From NCBI GenBank assembly GCA_945885475.1, contig CAMCYR010000029.1, forward strand, positions 1 to 38,554: a stretch of 38,554 nucleotides of DNA, written 5' to 3'. The DNA is from Chitinophaga pinensis (lineage in GTDB: Bacteria; Bacteroidota; Bacteroidia; 2-12-FULL-35-15). The position numbers and the translations under genes are program-made. Under the pieces are notes generated by a model. It was not told the origin of the DNA and ran no database searches. It saw nothing but the letters and a program-made list of their open reading frames with translations. Shown one piece after another: positions 15,280 through 24,310 of the stretch. The stretch's first letter is position 1. Every line of letters begins with the position of its first letter.

Positions 15280-17112
15280 ATGAAAAAAACAGCTACTTTA
15301 CTTTTTGCATGCATCTTAAGTCTTAATTCGTTGTTTGCTCAAACAACAGGTGGACCGGATACATATGGTTATGTTTGGCGCGACAGTAATGATCCTTCCG
15401 GACCAGTTTATAATTGGATTGATGTTTTACCATTAGTTGGTGCGCAGGAAGTTCGTTTTCTAGCGGATGATAATACAGTCGGTTCGTTTCCAGTAGGTTT
15501 TCCATTTCATTACTATTGGTATGATGTCTCTCAGTTTTGGATTGGTTCAAATGGATATCTTGGATTTACAAATGGCCAGATTTCTGCTCCGTTCGGCATG
15601 ATCCCGAATGTGGCCGGAGCTCAGAATTTCTTAGCCGCATTGGCAAGTGATCTATTGTTTGACATTTCAAATACAGCTGAATGCTGGAGATATACAAATC
15701 CAAGCAATGACACGTTAATTGTTTCCTGGTTAGATGTTCCTTTTTATGATGCAACAATTCCGTCAGGATCGGGATCCAATACTTTTCAAATAATTTTAAG
15801 TGCTGTTGACAGTTCTATAACGTATCAATATAAAGTTCAAACAGGTTTACCTGCTGCAGGAGCAAATGTTGTTATTGGTATCGAAAACAACTCAGGAAGC
15901 ATTGGTTTACAACATTCAATGAATGTTTTTCCTCCTGTAAACTATGCTATAAAATATTCTTATCCGAGTAATACAACATTTGTTGTAAATGACGCTTCAA
16001 CCGCGTATAACGATAATATAGAAACGGGTGGTTTATTTCTTTCTAAGAATGGGAATTCATTCACGATGAAAACAAATATTAAAAATACCGGGAATCAAAA
16101 CTTACCGTCATTTAATGTTTTTTCAAGAGTTCTTAATTCTGTTGGTGCAACTGTTGTTTCTGACAATAAGATGAGTTTAGCGTCAACTCCCGGCCAGTCG
16201 GAAAACATTACGATGACCAATGTTTTTAATCCGACAGCAGCAGGAACGTTTCGATATGTTACTAATACTCAGTTAGCGGCTGATGCAACTCCAAGTAACG
16301 ATCAGAAAATTCAGGAATTAGTTGTGTTGGATACAACAGTCGCTTCAATTCGTCTTTCTTATGATAACGGAGTAGAAGCAGGTTTAGGTGGTTTAAATTG
16401 GACAGGTGGTTCAGGTGGAGCAGCCATCTATTATGCTCCTCCTTTTTATCCTGCAAAAGTTACTGATCTTTACACATTTATTGTTGCGAACCCAATGTCG
16501 GTTGGTTATTCAATGGTTGTTTACGATGATAACGGATCGTCAGGTGCTCCTGGAACTAAACTAGATTCAATTTATGTTGCTCCGGGCGCCGTATTTATTT
16601 CAACCTGGAACACCATTGCTCTAACTGCACCTCTTACTATTCCATCAGGAGGTTTATACATTGCCTGGAAGATGAATGGGGATGGTTTAACACTCGGACA
16701 AAATCAGGTTCCTCCTTTTTCAAACAGAGTTTTTGAAATACTAGGAAATACTTGGGCTACCTATCGTTACAGAGAAACCGAAGATCTTATGATCAATATC
16801 GGAATTGAAAAGATTCCGGTTTCAGGTGCAGGTATCTATGAAAGTGAAGTGGGTAATTATTTTGGTGATTTTTATCCAAACCCTTCTTCTGATATGGCTT
16901 CCATTAATTATGATATTCCATTTAATGTTAATAATATCGTTTACCAATTATTCGATGTTCAAGGTAAACTGATCACAATTTCTGCTGCTGACGTTCAGAC
17001 TAATAGTGGAAAATTGAATGTACGTTTAAGTAATCTGAATGCAGGTATTTATACTTGTAAAATAATTGTTGATGGTGATGTTTTGGTAAGAAAATTAGTA
17101 ATTGCTAAATAG
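15280..17112 (+). CDS. Secreted protein with T9SS type A sorting domain
   Basis: A 610-residue protein with a signal peptide (residues 1-20, ending SLFA-QTT). The N-terminal 210 residues (YGYVWRDSNDPSGPVYNWIDV, FPFHYYWYDVSQFWIGSNGYLGF) form a beta-rich module often found in Bacteroidota extracellular proteins. Residues about 235-345 resemble a CARDB/Ig-like adhesion module (NIKNTGNQNLPSFNVFSRV). Residues about 355-515 form another beta-sandwich. Residues about 526-610 are the type A sorting domain (DFYPNPSSDMASINYD, VYQLFDVQGKLI, LNAGIYTCKI, RKLVIAK). It is predicted to cross the outer membrane through T9SS. No catalytic motif was seen. A very strong terminator follows at 17132, so it appears to be its own transcription unit. 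Confidence 0.85.
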   Translation: MKKTATLLFACILSLNSLFAQTTGGPDTYGYVWRDSNDPSGPVYNWIDVLPLVGAQEVRFLADDNTVGSFPVGFPFHYYWYDVSQFWIGSNGYLGFTNGQISAPFGMIPNVAGAQNFLAALASDLLFDISNTAECWRYTNPSNDTLIVSWLDVPFYDATIPSGSGSNTFQIILSAVDSSITYQYKVQTGLPAAGANVVIGIENNSGSIGLQHSMNVFPPVNYAIKYSYPSNTTFVVNDASTAYNDNIETGGLFLSKNGNSFTMKTNIKNTGNQNLPSFNVFSRVLNSVGATVVSDNKMSLASTPGQSENITMTNVFNPTAAGTFRYVTNTQLAADATPSNDQKIQELVVLDTTVASIRLSYDNGVEAGLGGLNWTGGSGGAAIYYAPPFYPAKVTDLYTFIVANPMSVGYSMVVYDDNGSSGAPGTKLDSIYVAPGAVFISTWNTIALTAPLTIPSGGLYIAWKMNGDGLTLGQNQVPPFSNRVFEILGNTWATYRYRETEDLMINIGIEKIPVSGAGIYESEVGNYFGDFYPNPSSDMASINYDIPFNVNNIVYQLFDVQGKLITISAADVQTNSGKLNVRLSNLNAGIYTCKIIVDGDVLVRKLVIAK

Positions 17113-17131
17113 CTAATCAATGTTTTTAGAG

Positions 17132-17163
17132 AAGGCGTTCTTGTGAAAGAACGCCTTTTTTTA
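17132..17163 (+). terminator. Rho-independent terminator
   Basis: A perfect 11-bp stem (AAGGCGTTCTT at 17132-17142 with AAGAACGCCTT at 17147-17157), a GTGA loop, then a run of T on the plus strand. It ends the T9SS cargo gene. The T-run overlaps the stop codon of the convergent ispH. Confidence 0.93.
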
Positions 17164-18381
17164 TTTTAGCGCGTCAATAACTGAATCAATGTTTTTTGAT
17201 TCAGGAAAAAAAGATATTATTTTTTGAAGTACTTCGTCAACTATCGAATCCGGACAGGAAGCGCCACTTGTTAAAATAATATCAATAGTCTTACTTGAAG
17301 GAAGAAAATCCATCGTGTGAAGATGTTTCTGATGTAAAAAATCAAAATGTTTGATCTCGTTTTTTGAAATAATTTCCCTTTCCGAAGAAATAAAATAGGT
17401 TGGAAGTTTTTGTTCACAAAGTTCAACAATGTGCGATGTGTTCGAACTGTTGTATCCGCCAACGACAATTGCAAGATCTGCTTTATTTTTTAACATGCCA
17501 AGTGTTGCCTCTTGGTTTTCATTTGTAGCATAGCACAATGTATCTCGCGTATCAGCAAAATGTTTAGTCAGATCGACAGAACCAAATTTATGCGACATTA
17601 CGTTTTTGAAAAAATCTGCTATCTCCTCTGTTTCAGTCGCTAACATTGTTGTTTGATTGATCACACCAACTCTTTCGAGGTGAATTCCTGGATCGAAATT
17701 TTCGGAATATTTTCCTTTAAAAATAATATTAAACTCTTCTTTTGTGATATTTCCAAGAATGTAATCACCCAACACCCTTGATTCTGTAATGTCTTTAACG
17801 ATTATTGAAGGAGCATTCTGTTCACTTCTTGAAAATGTTGCACGGGTTTCTTCATGGTTGAATTTCCCATGGATGATGATCGTATAGTTATCTTCTCCGA
17901 GTTTTTCTGATTTTTTCCAAACTCTTTCTACAAAAGGGCAGGTTGTGTCATATTTTCGGACTTCAATTCCGATTTTGTTCAACTCCGCTTCAATTTTTAA
18001 TGTAGTACCAAAGGCAGGAATAATTACAATGTCGCTTGAAGTCAATTCCGTGAAAGGAATGATCTGATTTCCTGATGTATCCATTAGGAATTTCACACCC
18101 CTATTCAGCAAATCATTATTTACATCGGGATTGTGGATCATCTGACTCAATAAGAATATTTTCTTGTCAGGATTTTCCTCTATGGCTTTGTATGAAATTT
18201 CAATTGCATTTTCAACACCATAACAAAAACCGAAATGGCGGGCGATATGAAAGCGGATAGGACCAAAATCGAGAATCGTTGGATTGAAATCCTTTTTACG
18301 TGGATCATTGATCTTCCGTATCTCCTTTACCTTGGAAATAACACGACTTTTGTAAAAGTCAGGAATATTGAAGTTCTTCAT
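17161..18381 (-). CDS. ispH: 4-hydroxy-3-methylbut-2-enyl diphosphate reductase IspH
   Basis: A 406-residue protein with the three conserved cysteines that ligate the [4Fe-4S] cluster: Cys53 (HFGFCYGVENA), Cys148 (YDTTCPFVERVW) and Cys283 (DTLCYATNENQEA). It also has conserved HGKFNHEE and TSGASCPDS segments. IspH makes IPP and DMAPP in the last step of the MEP isoprenoid pathway, in the cytoplasm. It is longer than the roughly 310-320 residues of E. coli-type enzymes because of a 40-residue N-terminal extension and insertions, as I recall for Bacteroidota homologues. A -7 box lies 7 bases before the ATG, so it probably has its own promoter although the FAD-protein gene lies just upstream on the same strand. 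Confidence 0.95.
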   Translation of the reverse strand: MKNFNIPDFYKSRVISKVKEIRKINDPRKKDFNPTILDFGPIRFHIARHFGFCYGVENAIEISYKAIEENPDKKIFLLSQMIHNPDVNNDLLNRGVKFLMDTSGNQIIPFTELTSSDIVIIPAFGTTLKIEAELNKIGIEVRKYDTTCPFVERVWKKSEKLGEDNYTIIIHGKFNHEETRATFSRSEQNAPSIIVKDITESRVLGDYILGNITKEEFNIIFKGKYSENFDPGIHLERVGVINQTTMLATETEEIADFFKNVMSHKFGSVDLTKHFADTRDTLCYATNENQEATLGMLKNKADLAIVVGGYNSSNTSHIVELCEQKLPTYFISSEREIISKNEIKHFDFLHQKHLHTMDFLPSSKTIDIILTSGASCPDSIVDEVLQKIISFFPESKNIDSVIDALK

Positions 18382-18388
18382 TGGATAA

Positions 18389-18396
18389 CAAAATTA
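18389..18396 (-). promoter_or_regulatory. Candidate -7 box (TAATTTTG) of ispH
   Basis: An exact TAnnTTTG match inside the 26-base gap between the FAD-protein stop codon and the ispH ATG, 7 bases before that ATG. A TTG lies about 22 bases further upstream, slightly wider than the usual -33 spacing. Confidence 0.5.
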
Positions 18397-18407
18397 AGAA
18401 TTTATTT

Positions 18408-19757
18408 CTACTCCGATTCAATAATCTGCTTTGCAATAAATGCCGCTTGTGTTCGTATTTCGGGAACAGCAGTTGTTTCCCAGAGTACCCCGCGTAGTAA
18501 TGAACCTAAAGCAAATATGTCATTTGATTCTTGGTGATCGTAATAAAGAACCTGACCTGAAATTTTCGTTTTGATCCCCATATTCAAATTATCAGAAAGG
18601 ATCATTTTTTTCTTTAATAAATTCACAACCAATTCATCTTTTAACTCTCTGTAATTTGTTTGAGGACCGGTACAATTAATAACTCTGCCAACAGTCAGTT
18701 CCCGTAGCGTTGAGTTTTTTCTTAATCGGATGAAAACACGAATGACGTTTTCTTTCTCATGTATGTCTGAAATTCGTCCACCAATTATTTCCAAGCGCCC
18801 TTCTTCTTGCAGTTTAATTATTTCATCATAAATAGAAACGGGAACTCTATGTCTGGCAATTCCCCAAATATGTCGGATGTGGGAAATGAATTGCTGCTTT
18901 TCTTTTTCTGAAAAGTTTATCCATATTTTCTGAACATGTGGCCGTAAAGAATCTACTACTCCTCTCCAGGAGATATTTTTCGATTCGGCTTTTTTGAGAT
19001 GCATTCTTACAGTTTGAAATATTCCCAGCAAACTTTGTCCGCTGATTTCGTCGTAAAAATCAGGATATTTCTCTATTTTTCCATGAGGTGCTGGAGTATA
19101 TCCTCTTGGAGAAACGACAAAAAAATGACCCTTAAATCCTGCTTTTTTTAAAGTCAATAAACAATCAATCATTGTCAAACCAGTACCTATCAATAATATA
19201 CTTCTTTCAGCGCTTATGTTTTTCGAATAGGCAGGATTCCAGGGATCTTGAAAATAGTTGTTACTCTTAAAAAAATCATCAGAATTTGATTTTGGTGAGG
19301 ATGGAAGGAAATTCCCTAATGCTAAAATAATTTTTTCGGCTATAATATTTCTGCCGCTGCTTAATAGCACAGCGTATTGATTTGTTTGTTTTATTATATC
19401 GATTGCAAGCGAATCGATTATTTCTAATTGTTTATTTGAGATATACGAATTAAATACTTCTGAAATATACTTCCCATATACCATGCGTGGCTGAAATGTC
19501 TCCGAGATGTTTTCAGCAGGATAGTCATTTGCAATTAACCAATCGGTGAAATGATCAGGTAGAAGAGGATAGAGACTCATTTTTCCGGCAGTAACATTTA
19601 ATAAATGCTCAGGATCATTCGTATTGTATGCAACTCCGAGTGCCGTTGGATGTTTCGTATTAATAATTTTTACAAAAACATCTTTACTCCTGTCAAGTAA
19701 TTGTATTGCCGATAAAATTCCGCTTAATCCACCGCCAATAATGATTATTGTTTTCAT
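18408..19757 (-). CDS. FAD/NAD(P)-binding protein (flavin-dependent oxidoreductase-like)
   Basis: A 449-residue cytoplasmic protein. The N-terminus is a dinucleotide-binding Rossmann motif (TIIIIGGGLSGILSA, GxGxxG type), followed by GVAYNTNDPEHLLNVTAGKMSLYP, a signature of the NAD_binding_9 group of FAD-dependent proteins. A second nucleotide-binding stretch (SILLIGTGLTMIDCLLTL) lies near residue 190, and RVINCTGPQTNYREL near residue 360 is the typical late motif. Relatives include HI0933- and ornithine-monooxygenase-like proteins, but the substrate is unknown. An exact -7 box sits 8 bases before the ATG. ispH lies 26 bases downstream; a functional link is not evident. Confidence 0.85.
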   Translation of the reverse strand: MKTIIIIGGGLSGILSAIQLLDRSKDVFVKIINTKHPTALGVAYNTNDPEHLLNVTAGKMSLYPLLPDHFTDWLIANDYPAENISETFQPRMVYGKYISEVFNSYISNKQLEIIDSLAIDIIKQTNQYAVLLSSGRNIIAEKIILALGNFLPSSPKSNSDDFFKSNNYFQDPWNPAYSKNISAERSILLIGTGLTMIDCLLTLKKAGFKGHFFVVSPRGYTPAPHGKIEKYPDFYDEISGQSLLGIFQTVRMHLKKAESKNISWRGVVDSLRPHVQKIWINFSEKEKQQFISHIRHIWGIARHRVPVSIYDEIIKLQEEGRLEIIGGRISDIHEKENVIRVFIRLRKNSTLRELTVGRVINCTGPQTNYRELKDELVVNLLKKKMILSDNLNMGIKTKISGQVLYYDHQESNDIFALGSLLRGVLWETTAVPEIRTQAAFIAKQIIESE

Positions 19758-19765
19758 TTGAAGTA

Positions 19766-19773
19766 CAAAATTA
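19766..19773 (-). promoter_or_regulatory. Candidate -7 box (TAATTTTG) of the FAD-protein gene
   Basis: An exact TAnnTTTG match on the minus strand, 8 bases before the ATG at 19757 and nearly identical in placement to that of ispH. A TTT, not TTG, is found 18 bases upstream. Confidence 0.5.
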
Positions 19774-19874
19774 GGAATTTAGTAGGTCATTAAAAATGAT
19801 CTTTGTCGGTTTTATGAACAATTAAATGTGGATGTAATATTTAATTAATCCTTACGAAGTTAAGATTACTAAAG

Positions 19875-19882
19875 TATTTTTG
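19875..19882 (+). promoter_or_regulatory. Candidate -7 box (TATTTTTG) of the surE-lpxB operon
   Basis: An exact TAnnTTTG match 5 bases before the surE ATG at 19888, divergent from the FAD-protein promoter. It implies a leaderless or nearly leaderless surE transcript. Confidence 0.5.
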
Positions 19883-19887
19883 TATTG

Positions 19888-20661
19888 ATGAAAACAAAAC
19901 GCCCTTTAATTTTAGTAACAAATGATGACGGAATAACAGCCCCTGGTATTGCGACACTTGTTGACGTAATGAAAACATTAGGAGATGTGGTAGTGGTTGC
20001 TCCCGATAAACCGCAGTCCGGTATGGGCCATGCAATTACTATTAATTCCACTTTGCGTATAAATAAAGTAAATATTTATGGTGTGAAAGAGGAGTACAGC
20101 TGCACAGGAACTCCTGTTGATTGCGTAAAAATTGCAATAAATAAAATTTTGAAATGTAAACCAGATTTGGTGGTATCCGGTATTAATCATGGTTCTAATA
20201 TGTCTATCAATGTGATATACTCTGGTACTATGTCTGCCGCTGTTGAGGGCGCAATAGAAGGTGTTCCTTCCATCGGCTTTTCATTGATGAATGAATCAAT
20301 TGATGCAGATTTTTCCGCATCTAAAAAAATCGTCAAGATCATTGCCAAACAGGTGCTTGAGAATGGTTTGCCAAAAGGAGTTTGTCTGAACGTTAATATC
20401 CCAAAAGTAAAATCAGATAAAATAAAAGGTATTAAAGTTTGTCGACAGGCGAAAGCGAATTGGATAGAAGAGTTAGATGAAAGAAAAGATCCTTCCGGAA
20501 AATCATATTTCTGGCTGACCGGGAGGTTTGAAAATTATGATAAAGGGAAAAAAGATACGGATGTTTGGGCACTTGAAAATCAATATGTATCTATCGTTCC
20601 AACACAATTCGATCTGACTGCATACGATTCGATAAAAATAATTGCAAAATGGAAATTTTAA
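19888..20661 (+). CDS. surE: 5'/3'-nucleotidase SurE
   Basis: A 257-residue protein from the ATG at 19888; a TTG one codon upstream is less likely. The metal-binding signature is at the N-terminus (LVTNDDGITAPG), with DKPQSGMGHAIT, SCTGTPVDCV and VVSGINHGSNM further on, all SurE hallmarks. SurE dephosphorylates nucleoside monophosphates and related phosphates in the cytoplasm. Length is normal. It heads a tight run with a small membrane protein (10-base gap), lpxB and a SpoIID-like gene; the surE-lpxB neighbourhood is, to my knowledge, common in Bacteroidota. Confidence 0.95.
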   Translation: MKTKRPLILVTNDDGITAPGIATLVDVMKTLGDVVVVAPDKPQSGMGHAITINSTLRINKVNIYGVKEEYSCTGTPVDCVKIAINKILKCKPDLVVSGINHGSNMSINVIYSGTMSAAVEGAIEGVPSIGFSLMNESIDADFSASKKIVKIIAKQVLENGLPKGVCLNVNIPKVKSDKIKGIKVCRQAKANWIEELDERKDPSGKSYFWLTGRFENYDKGKKDTDVWALENQYVSIVPTQFDLTAYDSIKIIAKWKF

Positions 20662-20671
20662 ATAGTATATA

Positions 20672-20947
20672 ATGGAAAACGTTGATTGGGATCAGACTTG
20701 GATGGGACTTGTAATCGGATTCGCTACTCCTGTTTTAGTATACATACTCTATTATTTTTTCGTTTATGATACAGGTTTAAGGAGTATGAATGTGAGTTTA
20801 TGTGTTGCCAGTAATTTGATCCCCTTTTATTTTTATCAGAAACGTGAAAAATTCAATGGTTTGAAGGGAGTTCTCATTTCCACATTTATTTGGGCTGGTT
20901 TGCTTGTCTTTTTGAGTTTTTCCACAAATTATTTACGCATCGGCTAA
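20672..20947 (+). CDS. Small integral membrane protein, unknown function
   Basis: A 91-residue protein with three hydrophobic helices at about residues 12-33 (MGLVIGFATPVLVYILYYFFV), 40-54 and 66-84 (GVLISTFIWAGLLVFLSF), joined by a short basic loop (QKREKFNG). Its stop codon is immediately followed by the lpxB ATG, so the two are probably translated together. I do not recognise the family. Position between surE and lpxB suggests an envelope-related role, but this is inference only. Confidence 0.75.
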   Translation: MENVDWDQTWMGLVIGFATPVLVYILYYFFVYDTGLRSMNVSLCVASNLIPFYFYQKREKFNGLKGVLISTFIWAGLLVFLSFSTNYLRIG

Positions 20948-22078
20948 ATGAACTACTATATTATTGCAGGAGAAGCGTCAGGTGATTTACATGCTTCAAA
21001 CCTAATAAAATCATTGAAGACCTTGGATGAAGAAGCTTCCTTCCGCTGTTGGGGTGGAGATCTTATGAAAGCGCAAGGTGCTGAAATTGTGAAACACTAC
21101 CGTGATCTTGCTTTTATGGGATTCACTGAAGTGCTGATGAATCTCCGTACTATTTTTAAAAATATTGATTTCTGTAAAAATGATTTGCTAGATCACAAGC
21201 CGGATGTTCTAATATTGGTTGATTATCCCGGTTTTAATTTGCGTATTGCTGAGTTTGCGAAAGTAAACGGAATAAAAGTTTTCTACTATATTTCTCCTCA
21301 GGTTTGGGCCTGGAAACAATCACGTGTTCATAAAATTAAAAAGGTAGTCGACAAAATGTTTGTGATTCTGCCCTTCGAAAAAGAATTTTATCAGCGCTTT
21401 GATTATCAGGTAGATTTTGTTGGACACCCTTTGCTAGATGCTGTAAATAATTATGCCAGTGAGTCAAATGCACTGGATGTGGAAACTGTAAAACCTATCA
21501 TCGCACTTCTGCCAGGTAGCAGAAAGCAGGAAATCGCTACAATGCTTCCATTGATGCTTTCCATTCGTGTTCATTATCCGGATCATCTTTTTGTAGTTGC
21601 AGGTGCTCCCTCTCAGCCAAAAGAATATTATAATACATTTTTTTCTGGTGAAAATGTAAAAATTGTATTTGGTCAGACCTATCAATTACTTCAGAAATCG
21701 CAAGCTGCATTGGTTACCTCTGGTACTGCCACGCTTGAAACTGCATTGTTCGGTGTGCCTGAAGTTGTTTGTTATAAAGGTGGTAAAATTTCTTATACTA
21801 TTGCTAAGCAGTTGATCAAAGTGAAATACATTTCATTGGTAAACCTTATTATGGATAAAGAAATTGTAAAGGAGTTGATCCAGGATGAATTAAACGAGAA
21901 AAATTTAAAGATGGAACTTGATAAATTATTGGTATCCGTTACAAGAATTAAACTATTGGCTGACTATGTTGAATTAAAAGAACGACTAGGTGGTGCCGGA
22001 GCTTCTAAAAAAACAGCTGAATTAATGATTAAGTACTTATCAAAAGATCTTTCAAGGGATGGGCAACGTATATCTTAA
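20948..22078 (+). CDS. lpxB: Lipid-A-disaccharide synthase LpxB
   Basis: A 376-residue protein with LpxB landmarks: the N-terminal IIAGEASGDLHA, then FMGFTEVL, LVDYPGFNLRIAEFAK, YYISPQVWAWKQSRVHKIK, FVGHPLLDAV, LLPGSRKQEI and TSGTATLETALFGVPEVVCYKG. LpxB joins UDP-diacylglucosamine and lipid X into the lipid A disaccharide at the cytoplasmic face of the inner membrane. Length is normal. The start abuts the stop codon of the preceding small membrane protein. The SpoIID-like gene follows 15 bases later. Confidence 0.95.
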   Translation: MNYYIIAGEASGDLHASNLIKSLKTLDEEASFRCWGGDLMKAQGAEIVKHYRDLAFMGFTEVLMNLRTIFKNIDFCKNDLLDHKPDVLILVDYPGFNLRIAEFAKVNGIKVFYYISPQVWAWKQSRVHKIKKVVDKMFVILPFEKEFYQRFDYQVDFVGHPLLDAVNNYASESNALDVETVKPIIALLPGSRKQEIATMLPLMLSIRVHYPDHLFVVAGAPSQPKEYYNTFFSGENVKIVFGQTYQLLQKSQAALVTSGTATLETALFGVPEVVCYKGGKISYTIAKQLIKVKYISLVNLIMDKEIVKELIQDELNEKNLKMELDKLLVSVTRIKLLADYVELKERLGGAGASKKTAELMIKYLSKDLSRDGQRIS

Positions 22079-22093
22079 TTAGTGCAATTAGAA

Positions 22094-23263
22094 ATGAAAA
22101 AATACATAGTACTTCTTCTTTTTTTATTGTCATTCTCTTTATCTATTCATGCTGCGTCAATAAACGTAAGAATTCTTACTACGAAGGTGATCAAGTCCTT
22201 TATATTTTCGCCAATTATTGGAACTTACGATGTGTATGGCGATGGTGTGCTGCTTGCAAATAGTGAAGTACCCGGTATTTTTCAAATGACAATCGATAAT
22301 GATTCAATCATTTTGAAAACCTTCGAAAAAACGATAGGGAAATACGTAACTCTTAAAATGATTTCTAAACAGACGGATGGTACTTTCAAAATTAAATCGG
22401 TTGCACCCGAAGGGAAAGTTCGTACTTATGAGGATAATTTATCGGTTAGTCTAGTTGCAGATAAAAAACAGTTTATGCTCGTCAATAAGGTAGAAATTGA
22501 AAAATACATTGGCGGTGTTGTTGAGTCGGAATCGGGTACCCGTGCAAGTCTGGAATATTACAAGCTGCAATCAATTTTATGCAGAACGTACTTGTTGGCA
22601 CATATCACACGTCACACTCCTGAAGGATTTCAGGTATGTGATGATGTTCATTGTCAGGCTTATTTAAGCAGAACAACAGATGCTGATGTGAAAAAAGGTG
22701 TTGCTGAAACAAAGGGATTGGTTGTAGTAGATAATGATTTGAACCTTATCACTGCGGCTTTTCATTCTAACTGTGGCGGACAAACAGTTGCATCACAGGA
22801 TGTTTGGTCGATGTCTACTAGCTATTTAAAATCAGTTAAAGATACTTTTTGTATTCATAAAACGCACGCAAAGTGGAAAAGGAATATTCCTTTGGAAGAT
22901 TGGAGAGCCTACTTGCAATTGAAACACAAATATCCTGTTGATGATAGTTTAAAGTTGAATGATGCAACATCTTTCTCTCAGCCAAATGGAAGATCTATTT
23001 ATTTTATAGATAACGAATTGAAAATCCCGCTGAAAACAATTCGTGCGGATTTTCAGTTAAAATCAACCTATTTCTCGATTGATCAACAAGGAGAATCCAT
23101 TTATTTTACTGGTAGAGGATACGGCCATGGTGTTGGTCTTTGTCAGGAAGGTGCTATGCATATGGCTGAAATGAAAAAGTCATATAAAGAAATTCTAAAT
23201 TTCTATTATCAGAATGTTCATCTTGTTGATCTTTCTGCCTTGAGCTATTTCATGCAAGAGTAA
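22094..23263 (+). CDS. SpoIID/LytB domain protein, exported
   Basis: A 389-residue protein from the ATG at 22094; a GTG four codons upstream is less likely because MKKYIVLLLFLLSFSLSIHA is a clean signal peptide. The SpoIID core spans about residues 130-380: VEKYIGGVVESESG, LQSILCRTYLLAHI, FHSNCGGQTVASQDVW, and the C-terminal GRGYGHGVGLCQEGAMHMAE. SpoIID proteins are lytic transglycosylases acting on peptidoglycan lacking stem peptides; the Glu in VESES fits the catalytic position. In a non-sporulating Bacteroidota member it would act on periplasmic peptidoglycan. It is the last gene of the surE-lpxB run. Confidence 0.9.
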   Translation: MKKYIVLLLFLLSFSLSIHAASINVRILTTKVIKSFIFSPIIGTYDVYGDGVLLANSEVPGIFQMTIDNDSIILKTFEKTIGKYVTLKMISKQTDGTFKIKSVAPEGKVRTYEDNLSVSLVADKKQFMLVNKVEIEKYIGGVVESESGTRASLEYYKLQSILCRTYLLAHITRHTPEGFQVCDDVHCQAYLSRTTDADVKKGVAETKGLVVVDNDLNLITAAFHSNCGGQTVASQDVWSMSTSYLKSVKDTFCIHKTHAKWKRNIPLEDWRAYLQLKHKYPVDDSLKLNDATSFSQPNGRSIYFIDNELKIPLKTIRADFQLKSTYFSIDQQGESIYFTGRGYGHGVGLCQEGAMHMAEMKKSYKEILNFYYQNVHLVDLSALSYFMQE

Positions 23264-23371
23264 ATTCGAAGGGCATAAGTTTATCTTCTTTTTTAAAACA
23301 GCAAGAAGACGATTCTCTTTTTTTACATTTTTTTTGATTTAGATATGCTTAATTAGCTGTAAAATCTTTCT

Positions 23372-23379
23372 TATCTTTA
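23372..23379 (+). promoter_or_regulatory. Near-consensus -7 box (TATCTTTA) of the DUF2279 gene
   Basis: Matches TAnnTTTG except for the last base and sits 3 bases before the GTG start at 23383. Confidence 0.25.
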
Positions 23380-23382
23380 ACT

Positions 23383-24309
23383 GTGAATTTATTCTTAAAA
23401 AAACAGCTTATCGTATCTATATCATGCTTATCTATAGGCATTTTCTCCTTTGCTCAAAAGGATACCTCGGCTTCAATTTCTTTTCTGAATAAAAAGAGGC
23501 TTGCAATTGTTGCAGGTACTGAAGCCTTCTTATATGGCGGTTCTTTAGTTGGTTTAAATGAATTGTGGTACAAAGATTATCCCCGCTCTTCCTTTCATTT
23601 ATTTAATGATAATGAAGAATGGTTGCAAGTTGATAAAATCGGACATTTAACTACATCATATTACGTTGGCAGGGTAGGAGTCGGATTGTTAAAATGGAGT
23701 GGAGTAGAGCGAAAGAAAGCGATCTGGTTTGGCGGTATGTTGGGTTCCGTTTACCAAAGCACTGTTGAAATTTTAGATGGTAATTCTTCTGAATGGGGTT
23801 TTTCTATTGGAGATTTTGCGGCAAATACTGCTGGTTCTTTTTTTTGTGTCGTTCAGGAATTAGCTTGGAACGAACAGCGCATTGTTCTTAAATATTCTTT
23901 TCAACAAAGTGAATATGCTCCATTCCGTCCCACTCTTTTGGGTGATAATCTTCAAGAAAATGTATTAAAAGATTATAACGGACAAACGTATTGGCTTTCA
24001 GTAAACCCCTCTTCCTTTATGAGTAAAGAGAGCAAATTTCCCAAGTGGCTGAATATTGCTATTGGTTATGGCGCTAACGGAATGACTGGAGGACTTTTTA
24101 ATCCACCATTTATTGATGAGAATGGCCTCCAAATCTATCACGAAAGATACCGGCAGTATTATTTATCACTTGATATTGATTTAACGCGTTTGAAGACGAA
24201 ATCGAAATTTCTTAAGACGGTTTTTTATTCGATCGGATTTCTTAAAGTACCATTGCCTGCAATTGAATTCAGCGAAAAAGGAGTAAAAGGAAATTTATTG
24301 GGTTTTTAA
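23383..24309 (+). CDS. DUF2279 family protein
   Basis: A 308-residue protein starting with GTG. An in-frame stop at 23350 and the lack of any upstream ATG make this the only reasonable start. Residues 1-24 are a signal peptide (ending FSFA-QKD). Residues about 35-165 carry the DUF2279/YfiM pattern: a hydrophobic helix (IVAGTEAFLYGGSLVGL), DKIGHLTTSYYVGRVGVGLL, a second helix, VEILDGNSSEWGFSIGDFAANTAGS. The C-terminal half is beta-rich. The family is an envelope protein of unknown function. The stop codon lies 1 base from the stop codon of the convergent MFS gene, with no terminator between. Confidence 0.8.
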   Translation: MNLFLKKQLIVSISCLSIGIFSFAQKDTSASISFLNKKRLAIVAGTEAFLYGGSLVGLNELWYKDYPRSSFHLFNDNEEWLQVDKIGHLTTSYYVGRVGVGLLKWSGVERKKAIWFGGMLGSVYQSTVEILDGNSSEWGFSIGDFAANTAGSFFCVVQELAWNEQRIVLKYSFQQSEYAPFRPTLLGDNLQENVLKDYNGQTYWLSVNPSSFMSKESKFPKWLNIAIGYGANGMTGGLFNPPFIDENGLQIYHERYRQYYLSLDIDLTRLKTKSKFLKTVFYSIGFLKVPLPAIEFSEKGVKGNLLGF

Positions 24310-24310
24310 A

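Noticed and set aside
23284-23309. Inverted repeat TCTTCTT/AAGAAGA after the SpoIID-like gene
   Set aside because: Purine-pyrimidine repeat with a 12-base loop and no T-run directly after the stem; likely composition-driven.
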